DNA of 64,000 bases, taken from contig NC_135551.1 of the NCBI RefSeq assembly GCF_964340395.1, forward strand, positions 25,468,003 to 25,532,002, in the 5' to 3' direction. Source of the stretch: Glandiceps talaboti (lineage: Eukaryota; Hemichordata; Enteropneusta; Spengelidae). The notes beneath the pieces were generated by a model. That model was not told where the DNA came from. It saw only the letters and a program-made list of their open reading frames with translations, and searched no databases. Below, one piece after another: positions 40,906 to 52,482 of this stretch. Each line of letters opens with the position of its first letter. Position 1 is the first letter of the stretch. The position numbers and the translations under genes are program-made.

Positions 40906-41609
40906 CCTACCTACCCACCAACCTACCTACTTACATGCCTACCTACCTACCCTAGCTACCTACATTGTACCTGCCTACCTACCTACCTACCTACCTACAT
41001 ATCCACCTACCTACCTATACTTACACTCCTGGCAGCCTGGCTACTTGTCTGCCTGTTTGCCAGTCTACCTACGTGTACCTACCTACTTACATACTTACAT
41101 ACATGTCAACCTACCTACCTCCCTCCCTATCTATCTATACCTACCTACATAACTAACTAGCTACATGTACCTACCCACTCACCCATCTACCTACCTACCT
41201 ACCTACCTACCTACCTACCTTCCTACCTCCCTCCCTACCTACTTATATATCTGTATGTATGTATGTATGTATGTATGTATGTATGTATGTATGTATGTAT
41301 GTATGTATGTATGTCTGCCTGCCTGCCTTACTACCTAATACTACCTACCTAGCCATCCACATATATTATCTATCTATCTATTTATCTGTCTATGTCTGCC
41401 TGCCTGTCTTTGTATCAATGTCTTTGTTTGTTTGTTTGTTTGTTTGTTTGTTTCTGTATGTATGTATGTATGTATGTATGTATGTATGTATGTATGTATG
41501 TATGTATGTGTGTGTGTGTTTGTTTGTTTGTTTGTTTGTTTGTTTGTTTGTTTGTTTGTTTGTTTGTTTGTTTGTTTGTTTGAATGTATGTGTCTGTCTG
41601 TCTGTCTGT
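40906..41609. repeat. Nest of tetranucleotide microsatellites with switching motif
   Basis: CCTA-type units span 40906-41250, TATG 41253-41312, CTGC 41314-41329, TCTA near 41370-41385, GTTT 41426-41453, TATG 41456-41509, GTTT 41517-41581 and CTGT 41592-41609. ORFs of up to 225 codons across this stretch ([24 protein letters not shown]) are repeat translations. Confidence 0.95.
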
Positions 41610-42421
41610 TTACTGCGCCCTCTTCCTCGCTCACTCTACCCTTCAATATCCTTCTACACTATCTTCTCTCGTCATATTACAACCCATGTTTTGACACCAG
41701 TGCCATTGTTCTTGACCCAGTTTGTGGAAAGTACTTTTTTAATTTGCACATTTCCTTCCTTTCTCTCTATATATATATACGTTGTCGTCTTCGTTCCCTT
41801 GACTCTTTCACTGTCGACTACCTCTCTACATTCACGTATTTCCTTATTGTTTGCTTCACTCTCAAACATCACCGCGACGATGCTTTCGAATCCAGTCCGT
41901 CTCTTTCGTCATCATTCAGATGTACCTGTGCTTTAAAATAGGGCAACTTGAAACCGACAGTGTGTCACGTGACCTATACTCATTCCCTTCTATACTAAGT
42001 CTCCTTTTTTTTACAGAATAATCACGCTTTTCCCCCAAATTGAGAATCAGCTTACTACCCCATCCTCGAGCCAAATTATCTAGACATATTTCCTTGAATA
42101 ACCAAATGTGCTACGTATTACATGATCATATGTGCGGTGTATCAGTCTAAAAAATTGATGATTATCGTTCATTAATTTTAGATAGTCGGCATCTTTCCAA
42201 CTCTAAAACGTGACGAGAACTGTCACCAAAGGTCATAGAGGGGTCATGAAGACGAAAATGATAGCCTAAAGTGTCATCTATGTTTTAATATCTTCTATAA
42301 ATGTTGAAATGATCTCATCTCATTTTAATGAGTTATTTTTAAAAGCGTGTTGTTTTATATGTAATCGTAGTTCTTAGATTTACATGTATAAAGTTTAAGT
42401 ATTGTGTTTGTCAGTCTATAT
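41610..42421. other. Unique sequence, nothing recognised
   Basis: Pyrimidine-rich at first, then AT-rich. No ORF independent of the neighbouring repeats. Confidence 0.45.
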
Positions 42422-42508
42422 CAGTCCGTCTGTCTGTCTCTTTCTGTCTGTCTGTGTTTGTTTGTTTTTGTTTATCCATCTATTGTCCATCCGTCCGTCC
42501 GTCCGTCC

Positions 42509-42570
<62 letters not shown>

Positions 42571-42602
42571 TTCTCTGTCTGTCTGTTTGTTTCTCTGTTC
42601 GT
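42422..42602. repeat. (CTGT)n/(CCGT)n microsatellite
   Basis: CCGT units at about 42486-42509, then CTGT to about 42570, with interrupted CTGT/GTTT on both sides. Confidence 0.95.
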
Positions 42603-43590
42603 CTGTATATGTGTTGAACGCCCCGACCGTTTCTCATGGCACATGCTATTTTTTCGTTGTCAGTACGGAAGGCTTTTGATATACTCCCAATAATGTTAGA
42701 GGAAGTTGCCATGGTCGTTGTTACTTTTTTATGTAAGACGCAATGATCAGCGGTATTGCCTTGGTTACAAACAATTAGCTCCTGGAAAGCAAAAACATTC
42801 CAAGACATTCCACATCTTAAGAACATGTCGGCATGGATTCAGACTAATCATAAATTGTACACCATGTATGTTATCACCTCCTTGTAAATCTGCTTACAAT
42901 AGAGGGTGGAGAGTGATTTCACCAACATCACTCCGTTCAATAAAAAAATAGAAAACTTTCGCCTTAAGTTGTTTTAAGAGTTTTAAAACAGTACGATAAT
43001 CAATGTAATGTTAAAACTCCGTTTGGAAACTAAATCACGGAGTTTATTGCATACAAAGTTTTTCTTTCTGCAGACTACTTTCAAGCCTTCTAATGTTCTT
43101 TTCCGTGGTTTGCGGCCATTATTCAACCTGCGCGAGCTGCAACAGAAACAGTTTTGGAAACTGTATTCATTTGTTATGTATACATTTGTGTACACAATAG
43201 CATGGTACAATAAATTCTGGGTCCGCACCCTTAACTCAGCCCCCACCACCACCACCACCACCACCACAGTCATGCTGTCAACCTGTTACTGTATACTAAT
43301 TTTGATCCAAACCAACCTTTAGATAACATCTCAGACCCCTATAAGAAAATAGCGGTCTCAGGTAACATTTACACCGTCTAATTATTGGTATTTTAATCAA
43401 TTTTCACTGAATTTGTCGTTAGTTGTCGGATCCAGAAAGTAACACTCCAGTTATTGCTAGTAGGTAACTAAAGGTCAATTATTTTATAGTTGACACCAGT
43501 ACAAACTTAATGCAATAGCACATTCTTTATTATTAACATTGACAGTATTTAGTTTTGCATTCAACGAGGCGTTTAAAAATAGATTCGTAA
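42603..43590. other. Unique sequence, no gene recognised
   Basis: Includes a (CCA)n run at 43240-43267. The ORF at 43008-43322 (104 codons) ends in the poly-Thr translation of this run and is not supported. Confidence 0.45.
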
Positions 43591-43715
43591 GTTATACGAA
43601 TTATTAACAATAGTTTTGGTAAATTATACCAATTGTTTATCGATAGTTTGGGTAAGTTTTAACAATTGTCTACCAATAGTTTTGGTAAGTTGTTTATCGA
43701 TAGCTTTGGTAAGTA
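43591..43715. repeat. Diverged tandem repeat, about 40-bp units
   Basis: AATAGTTTTGGTAARTT alternates with TTATCGATAGTTTGGGTAAG; the GGTAARTT step recurs at about 43616, 43650, 43684 and 43708. Confidence 0.7.
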
Positions 43716-43730
43716 ATAACTATTAGACAG

Positions 43731-43780
<50 letters not shown>
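43731..43780. repeat. (GTT)n microsatellite
   Basis: About sixteen TTG units; the minus-strand poly-Thr ORF is its translation. Confidence 0.95.
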
Positions 43781-43977
43781 GTGAAAACAAATCTATGACT
43801 TGGCCATTCTCTGCGTTGTAACAAATCAGTTTGAAAGGTAGTAAGATTACCAATACATTGTATTTTAAATTGGTAATATTATAAAGCAAAACAGGCGTAG
43901 AGAAATTTTATAAACGCAAAAAGATATATCTTTTTATTTCAAAATGCTTTATGTACAAAGGTAAGGCAACAAAAGAA

Positions 43978-44149
43978 ACACAGACACAGACACAGACACA
44001 CACTATACACAGAGAGACACACAGACACACACTATACAGAGAGACACACAGACACAGACACATACAGACACACAGATACACAGACACAGGCAGACACACA
44101 TATAAGGACACAGACTCACAGACACAGACACACAGATACAGACACAGAC

Positions 44150-44236
<87 letters not shown>
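43978..44236. repeat. Compound (ACAGAC/ACAC)n-(TA)n microsatellite
   Basis: CACAGA-type units with ACTATAC interruptions to about 44164, then about 35 TA units at 44166-44236. Confidence 0.95.
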
Positions 44237-44237
<1 letters not shown>

Positions 44238-44587
44238 CTCGGTGAGTATCAATCAGCTGCCACACTTAAGGTAAGGCTTGTATAATTTTAAATCTGTGTT
44301 ATATATTTATGTTATATTAATGTAGTTTGCCAGTTGTTCTTGTGTCATGGTTTACATTATTGCTCATGTAATAATTACCATGGTGATCTGATCACAAAGA
44401 TGTAATAATGGAAAGTGGAAAAAGAAAACTACAAACTTGTCTCTTAAACGTTGTTGCATCCACTGTGTCGGGTTCTCAAATAAAGTTCATTTCATCAAAT
44501 CAACCATCAGTACAGTAAATATCATCAAATACACGGTCGACGACTGACAGTCATCTTGACTTTGTAATGTGATGACCAGTACTCTTA

Positions 44588-44933
44588 AAGTGGACATATG
44601 GATGAGGATTGGGTATTTATTTTGGAATTGTAATTTATAAAACAATTCCATCATGGCTTCCTACTTGAAAAAATCAACGTGAAACAACATGGACAAAGTC
44701 TGTGTTTGTAACTCATTACATTGCAAAAAGCTAAAAAAATAAATGTGCAAAAAGTTTGTTATTGTACGTTCAATAACAAAGATTTTACACGTTTTGCAGT
44801 CTATTGAGTTACAAAAACAGAATTGGCATATGTTGTTTTACATTGATTTGTCAAGTAAAAAGGCATAATAGAAATTGTTTTGTAAATTAAAAATCGAAAA
44901 TAAATATCCAATTCCTTATCAATATGTCCACTC
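44588..44933. mobile_element. 346-bp palindromic MITE flanked by TA, Tc1/mariner-like
   Basis: The left end AAGTGGACATATGGATGAGG is matched by the reverse complement of the right end (GAGTGGACATATTGATAAGG). Similarity continues inward through GGTATTTATTTT, TAATTTATAAAACAATT, TACTTGA, AAACAACAT, TTTGTAACTCA and GTTTGTTATTG almost to a 6-base loop (TACGTT, 44765-44770). The whole element is thus one imperfect hairpin with arms of about 170 bp. It is flanked by TA at 44586-44587 and 44934-44935, as expected for a Tc1/mariner-type target duplication. It has no ORF and would need a transposase supplied elsewhere. Confidence 0.85.
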
Positions 44934-44935
44934 TA

Positions 44936-47900
44936 AAGAATGTGAATAAAAACCGTGAAAATTTAAATGACAATAATATTGTTGTTTTGTCGACTGTTTC
45001 CGCGACTGTTTTTATTCACCGCGTCTTCGTTATTGTTTAAATGCAACTCATTTTTTTTTATCTTAATTGTTTACTCAACTGAATCGCAGTTTAAAATCTG
45101 ATTTCACGATTTCCAAATCTACACTGAGATTCAGGTCGACTTCATTTGACGGTCCTGAAGGACATCGACTCACAATTGCACAATAAATTCAGGGAAGTAT
45201 AATTCATCACCGACTTGGGAACGGGTTTAAAAGTACCAAGGGAGAAGTCGGCAATTTTTCAAAAAATATACAGGCGGAACGGCATCTGATGCCTTGTGTA
45301 ACCTACGATGATGATGAGTTAGCAAACACTTGTGAAATTGGTCAGCTTTAGAACACAAAACACTTTGTATTCCCCGTTAAAGAAGTCACCATTAGACGAT
45401 AGCTTAAATTATGTCTGTTGACAGGGCTTCGTCAGAATGCTGACTGTCGATCAATTGATACATTTTCAAAACGTCTGTCATGCAAAGCTCTAAGATATTT
45501 TTACAGTGAAGTTTTTGACACTTCTTGGTGAGTTGAAGTTTCGGGAGGGGGGGGGAAATCAACTAATCACTAATTTCACTCAATTTATGAGGTGTTCAAC
45601 AGTCAAAAAGAGCTCAATAAAATGTCCGTTTCAATTGGATACAATCTAGTCGTATTGAGTCAAGTCCGGCCACTGGGAACGGTATAATATAGGCAAGAAT
45701 TGGTCAAAATTGGCCATTAACCATGTTGCTAATTCGATTGGGGGCAAATGCGGAAAAAGGAAACCCGGGCGTAAACAGATCAACCGACTAGTGACGAGAT
45801 TCGCCATGTCTTCATTGTATTTACTATTCAATTTAATATGGGAATAAAATATGTATATTTCAATTAAATAACTGAAGCGAAATTAACGGAATTCGGAATC
45901 CGGGGTGGGCAAGAGTACTCTCCGGGGATTCCCTGCACGTGATTTCATCTTTTACACTGCGTCTGAGCAATTGGTGACGGGATAATTATTTGGCACTCTG
46001 CAATCGGAGTTGTTGAAAGCCGATGAGTTTCGTTTTTGTCAGCCGCAGCGCTCCCAGCATTTAAAGCTCTTAGGCGATAATTGTTGAAGATAGGGTGTCG
46101 CTTGGAACTTGATTATATCAAGTGCTTTTTTTGACGGAGACTCAGAGAGAAAAATTCGTGTCTCCCCCCCATCAATGGTACTAGGGTTCTCTTTAATAGC
46201 TACGCACTCATGTAGTGAGAGCGTGTTACCCCTTTTAAGACAACTTAGAGGTTACTGCCAATTAAAGCGCCAATTCAGAACAATTTGGTTGTGTTAACTG
46301 ACCAAAGTCGCCGCTAGGCAAAAACCAGGAATGCCGGTTCGTTTAGCTAGCCTCGTTTTGGCGGCATGAATAATATTGCAAATGTGGTAGTAGTGGGAGT
46401 GACATCATCATCCCCTATTGTCAAAAGTGCTTAGGTGTTTTGAGTGATAGCATGCCTCACTCAAGTACAAATTAATTGCCTTCTTGTCGAAGCGGGCTAA
46501 TTTCTCTGATCGTCACCGTTAGTGGGCTTTTCTCCGGTCCCCGCTTGGCCACTTTGCTTCAACCTTATCATTTTCGGTGCTAGACGTCTCGCCTTTTCGC
46601 TGCTCATCAGCGTCAGACTTTGACGTATAATGAAAGTCATCAGTGTGTTGAGATTCATCTGATCGGAGATGGCTTTACCTCCCGGTGTCGGGGGACTTCA
46701 CCGTTGAAGCGATCATTAGTGAAGCTGCTTCATCTCTCACCAGACCCGATTGTACACGTGCCTTAATGGTCACCGAATGCGCTTTTAATAGCAGGCCTGA
46801 GTAACTCGCCAAATCAGAGGTTGCCAACTTTTGCTATTTTCTCTGAATTGCTCTCCCAGCTCCCGTAACAGCTTGACCCCTATTTGTAATGATAATCTGC
46901 CGCCAATTGCCAAGAGATGTCGGCTGAAAATCATAGACAAGCTACGCAGAGTCTTTGAGGACCCTTTAGACTTCTTTCCCTCCCATCGATATTTCGCTTT
47001 CTACTCTTCATCCTAACAGGCAAACGGTTTCCTAGGCAACGCACTTGAGTTGAGTTTGTGAAACCGTCTACGGACCTGTCAGTCATCCTCACCTGGAGAA
47101 AATTCACCAAGTCATGACAGGTTTATTTTTTACAGAAATAAGTCTTGGTCTTCCTTTTTTTTCTAACTGCTGCATTTTTCATGATCCCAAGACTTCAATC
47201 ACATGAGGCTAGTTAAATGCTTGGTAGTTGAATCCTGTGTGTGTTTTTCGTTAGATTGCATAGCATTGCTAATGATTTCCTACATTATCTCAAACTCTAT
47301 CGAGGGTCGCTTCAAGTTCAGAACAGTCGTTTCCTAAAGCGTGACATTGGTGTGTTTTAAATTTCCTATACGTCTCTGCCAGCATGTCAGAAACAGGAAG
47401 TCCATCATGAACCCCTTCCCGGTGTTACCTGTTTTATGGGAATTTAACAGTGGTTTATTCCCGGTTTTTAATAGACTTTCAAATGAAGCAATACCTAATA
47501 TGTATTTTGTACGTTTCTGAGTTGCATACTTGACCTGTGTACATTAACCCGAGCCGCTCAGACTTAAAGCACAGGTAGCTAATCGTCTATTGGAGAAAAA
47601 AAAACTAATAACTTCCACAAGCACGTGGTTGGCGTAAGGAACTCAAAAATATCATTTATAACCAAGAAGCCTCGCGCTTAGAGATGCACCCTTCCTATTC
47701 AATCAAAATGAAATAACATAAAACCCGGACATGTTTGATTTCGAAATCAGTAATTTAATGAGTAATAAAAAGCGCAGCATTTGGTAGAGGGTACGGTTCC
47801 GAGAAAAAAATATTGATCACCCGGTTGAATTATTATCACTGAGTTTATTATTTTCTTGGGGAAGTATACTTTGATAAAAAACGGAATTATCTGATAATAT

Positions 47901-48144
47901 GGTTTGGGTTTTTAATTTACTGTGTCCTATTCGTGATATTGAAGTGTCGGGGATATCAAAGATAGAGGGCTTGTCATAAAAGTTGATGAATGAGAAACTT
48001 CCAAGTATCGAATAAATTCCAGACTACAATTAATAACTCAGAAATTTCATCAAGTCGTAGATGTCAACCTCAAGTCTATATCGTGAGAGTTACGCAAGTT
48101 TTTTCCTTTCAAAAATGTTAGAAATGATATGTTGTTATAATATT
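44936..48144. other. Unique sequence with a less AT-rich core
   Basis: No gene recognised. The part 45880-47110 is noticeably less AT-rich and free of microsatellites, a reasonable place to look for a conserved regulatory element. ORFs there are about 60 codons. Confidence 0.4.
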
Positions 48145-48475
48145 ATACCGTCAAAACTATGTCCAACTTTTGTCGTCAGAATATCTAGTAGGAAGCGTAC
48201 GGAAAATTGGTCGTCAGAATATGTTGTCATAATTTTATGCCGTCAGAACTATGTTCATCATTTGTCGTCATAGTAATTAGCGGGAAAAGTGTAAGCAAAA
48301 CATAATTCTCTGGGAAACCTGTTCAGACTATGTCTTTCAAATACATCACAGATGGTATAAAATGTCTTCAAAATGTGGCGAGCGTGAAAACGTATTACTA
48401 TTCTGTAAATCGTCGTCAGAATACATAGCGGGGGAAATGTACAGAACATTTGTCGTCAGAATGTTTGCCCCGGAA
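48145..48475. repeat. Degenerate repeat of a CGTCAGAA motif
   Basis: CGTCAGAA or close variants occur at about 48150, 48174, 48212, 48242, 48263, 48413 and 48454, often with TATGT or TAGCGGGRAA after them. This looks like an old, decayed tandem repeat. Confidence 0.5.
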
Positions 48476-48499
48476 AGCTGTTCCGAACTTTTGTCTTTC

Positions 48500-48528
48500 A
48501 ATATATATATATATGTGTGTGTGTGTGT
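48500..48528. repeat. Short (TA)n(TG)n tract
   Basis: About eight TA then seven TG units. Confidence 0.9.
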
Positions 48529-50810
48529 CAGAAATGTCGTTAAAAATATGGCGATCAAACCTTACCAACATAATGAATCAGAATAAATTCCGAGAAATTC
48601 GGGAAAAAGTCTTCTATTTCAGCTACATCTCCCAGACTTTTTTGAAGGTTCTTTTGAAGTGTATTAACTGTATGTTATGTCTTCAAGAGAACCAGTCTAC
48701 TACTTTCGATAAAAACGTCGCAAATAGTCGGAGTCCTACAGAAATGGTGAAACATCATCAAAATAGTCTTACCAACGTCCCTTTAAAAAAGTTTATCCAT
48801 TGTACATAATAACTTGGTCATGTAAAATCGATCATAATAATGAACCTAAATCTGAAAAGAAGTATCATTCCTTTAAGTATTATATGCCTTGGTTTCAATG
48901 AAGCTCATTTTACTGTCACTGTTCAAACTTTCTTACATCTTACTAATTGTATACTACTGCGATTCTGCAAGACTGCGATAAAATCAACAGAATCACAATA
49001 TTTAATTTCCACATCAGAAATAAAATGAAATAACCTCATATCACAAAGTATAAATGACATGGAACGTAAGCTTGACTTGCAACAAAACACATATAAATTA
49101 ATTTTCTCTCTCTTTTTGGTTCTGCTTTTTTGTTTTGGCATATTTCTATATTCTTAGATTTCCCACGTTCCTGTTGGAAAGTGTTGCCACATTTATGTGG
49201 CTATACAATTTCGCAAACTGTTGGTAATTCATACATTCCTAGCATCTAACACTTGAAAAAAAAGAAATGTCACGTTAATATTTTTAGCTAATTTGCAATG
49301 ATAATCAAGTGGCTTCATAACTACAAATTTTGTTGGTTTTGAATAGAGAAGTACATGTGTAAATATACCTAAACATTTAACATTTTGTCTTATTTACCAT
49401 CGAACATTGGAGAAAAATACGAATATTCGATGTGCAGAGTTTATTTTACATATATGAACACATATAAATCAATAATTTGATATTGATATATAGGTAGTTA
49501 TCATTTCTATTATTTCTGTCCAAAATGAAGATGAAAAAATAAAAAAAATTACAAAAATGCAAAAATTTTGATCCCAACATTTGGGTGGGGAAATCCTTTA
49601 AACCACTCAAGAGGCTGATATTATTTACTACACAGCAACAGCTGCACTATCACACCCAAATACTCGTAATTCAAATTTGGAGAGGAATACATAGATATAG
49701 TGTTTCGTTCATAGAATGGTAAAATGCTAAAAATGGAACGAATTTTGTCTTTTCAATCCCTTCTATCAAGACTTGAACTTCAACAATGGGAGAGTGGGAA
49801 ACAATAAGAGTACTGTAACAATAAAAAAATACTAAATGGGAAAGATAGGTAGTGCATAGGTCGTTATAAATACCACATTGTATTAGTATTTTATTTTCTC
49901 ACGAGGATTTGATTTTTAAAAACTGAACATTACAAATATCTCATTTCGATTACGTTCTACAAGCCCGCCAAAATATTACTAATTAAAGAAATAAATTGTA
50001 TCCCTCCAACTCGCCACCAAATTACGAGCCAACTCGTGACCTCTTTAGCGTTACCTTTTGAACTACATCGTATAGAATAATCACAAATCATTTACTCGCG
50101 GAAAGGTGTGACCCAAAAACCGGCGTCCAAAAACAGCAAATGTTGAAAACAACGGGAAGTACGTTCAAATGAAATAAAACTGTTCTATTTTTAAATCTCG
50201 AAGCCCCTTGGTTGATATTATAAAAAAGGTTATGAACTTTACGAATCTGTAACCTGTACTTAGCAAGCTTTGATTAACTGCTTTAATGGGCATTATAACG
50301 TTAAGAACAATTTCCATTGATGAGTTGTACAGTGATATTCTGTCAGTGACAGAACGATCCGACCGCCTGTCGTTATATTATTCTTTTCGCGCCAAAAATT
50401 ATGAGCACACTTTTTTTCAGAATTCGAAATAATCTTTCAACTAAACCTTTTTTTGTCAGGAATGTGTTACTTTTTTCAAACAAAGGCTATAAATGAACAA
50501 AATTTATCATTTTAACCGTAAAAATGTATATATATTTTTGCGTTTAAAGATAAATAGGTGAAATTTGGAATATTTGTAACTTTCTGAAAGAAATGATGAA
50601 TAAACAGCAAAAATAGTTGATTATTGGAATTAACCATGATGTGTATGGTTTCATAAAAATAACTTTGGGTTGGAGAAAAAATGGTTGCGGTGAAAAGCAA
50701 TGACAACGTAGGCAGGGCCGTTGGTTTTGCAGATACATAAATATATTTGTCTTGTGTTTTAAAGCCACACACATGTCATCGTACATTGTGTTCATACATG
50801 TCTAAGTAAA
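48529..50810. other. Unique AT-rich sequence, nothing recognised
   Basis: ORFs of 62-119 codons are AT-driven and unrecognised. Confidence 0.45.
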
Positions 50811-52482
50811 TTACTCCATTTCATAAGTTACTCCCGCTATGTGTAAGTCGCCTAAAGCGTCTTTTGTAATTTGTGTTCTACATTTGTTCATATGATAGCT
50901 AGGCTTGCAGACAAACTCCAACAGAAGACCATTAGAATTCCACTTTGCCATCCTGACTCGACACCCACCTGGTACAGGTGAAAAAAGCGAGCTTTTATAG
51001 CCCACAGGCCACTAGTTAGGTTTCTTCAGCGCAGCCATTTTGCGTGTTTCTTTCTCTATATTGTCTCTTCTGTACCGTTCTTAAGCGGTGAAATCTCCCA
51101 TAATGTAGCGTATTCACCGCGGGCAATACATAGTGGCTCACATGACCGTCCATCCATCAAGCCCTCGTTTCAACTAAAGAATGCGATCTCTTAGTTTCTT
51201 TCCTCGGGTTACACACGCGGAGAATTCTCACTAGGATTTCTCCTTTTTCGTTTCGTACTTTCGTTTAATTAATGATTTTGTACAGGCTATTTGGAGGGGT
51301 TAAATGTTGTTTATTTTAGTCATGGAAAGTACGAGTCGTTTTTGTTCCTTTGTGCCAAGGGTGTTCTCTATACAACTAATGTCTCGTTTGCATTACTCTC
51401 GTTACAAAAAAAAAATTGCATATAAGCTACAAAACTTTGACTGCATTGTTAATCAACAAAATACATTGCGTATACTATAGACAACCAGAACTCGAGATCT
51501 TGTGGCAATGGCATGCTATTATTAATAATTTCGCGTCATTAAAATAGATCATGATGTCGTCACATCTTTGAATACATAAAATCACTGCCGCTACATATAC
51601 ACCCATCTTATTAGTACAGGTTAAAGTCTATCCCCAATCATTTCTATCTTCGATATTTTGCCAGAACCATTTTCGTGTCATTCAGAGAAACCGATTCGAA
51701 ATCAAAATGATCAAAATGCAACTAACAATGAATTAAGATGAAAGTTTGCTCTTAGAATTTTAACTTGTCTCACTCACATTGTCCAGGCTTTGTTTACAAT
51801 TCTTTGTTCAATAATCACTTATATCTTTTTATATCTATAAATTGTTCTCTTTTGAATTCAACTGCAAACCAAATTTCATTAAAATGTGATAATATACGGA
51901 TATAGTCAAGATATACTGTAAAGGTCTGAAAATCCATAAACAATGCTAACTTCATTCGGCACAAATTTTGTTTTTAAATCCCCCCTCAACAAAAGCTAAC
52001 ACATGTTGTCCTGATTAGCATATTATTGTTGAAATCAGCTCAATGGATAACTAGGGAAATCTGTATGTGGAATTAAAATATTATGCAACAACATGTGTAC
52101 GGAGTTTCAAAAAAAACACATTGTTATAACGTTGTAGAGGTATAGACTTAGAAAAATATTTTAAATTTTTTTAATTTGAATATACAATACTACATACATG
52201 CCACGTGTAGAAATTTATATATTCTCAGTTGCGCGCTTTTCAATTTATCATATCTCTAAAAACATAACGCATAGAGTTTCATTTGTTTTTTTCAACAATC
52301 GCTACTAAAACAGCAAGGGATGGAGTCACCGAGTCGAGGAGATATAAACGTCCTTCCTTCCCTCAGTCCTTCACGGTGATAAAAATCGTTCTCACACAGA
52401 AAATATTTTACAGATGCTTCCGCACCGCTAGATTGAATAATTCCCTCCAGAGGAAAGAGGTGTCAATATTTTAGTATCTGTT
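50811..52482. other. Unique sequence with a possible minus-strand exon
   Basis: A 64-codon minus-strand ORF (50811-51005) has an acceptor-like TTTTTTCACCTGTACCAG before its conserved-looking part and a YY1-like CAAAATGGCTGC further upstream on the same strand (about 51034-51045). The peptide matches no family I know. The rest is AT-rich and featureless. Confidence 0.3.

Noticed and set aside
41259-41941. ORFs of 225 and 169 codons, Cys/Val/Leu-rich
   Set aside because: The first two thirds are GTTT and TATG repeat translation; the remainder has no recognisable domain.
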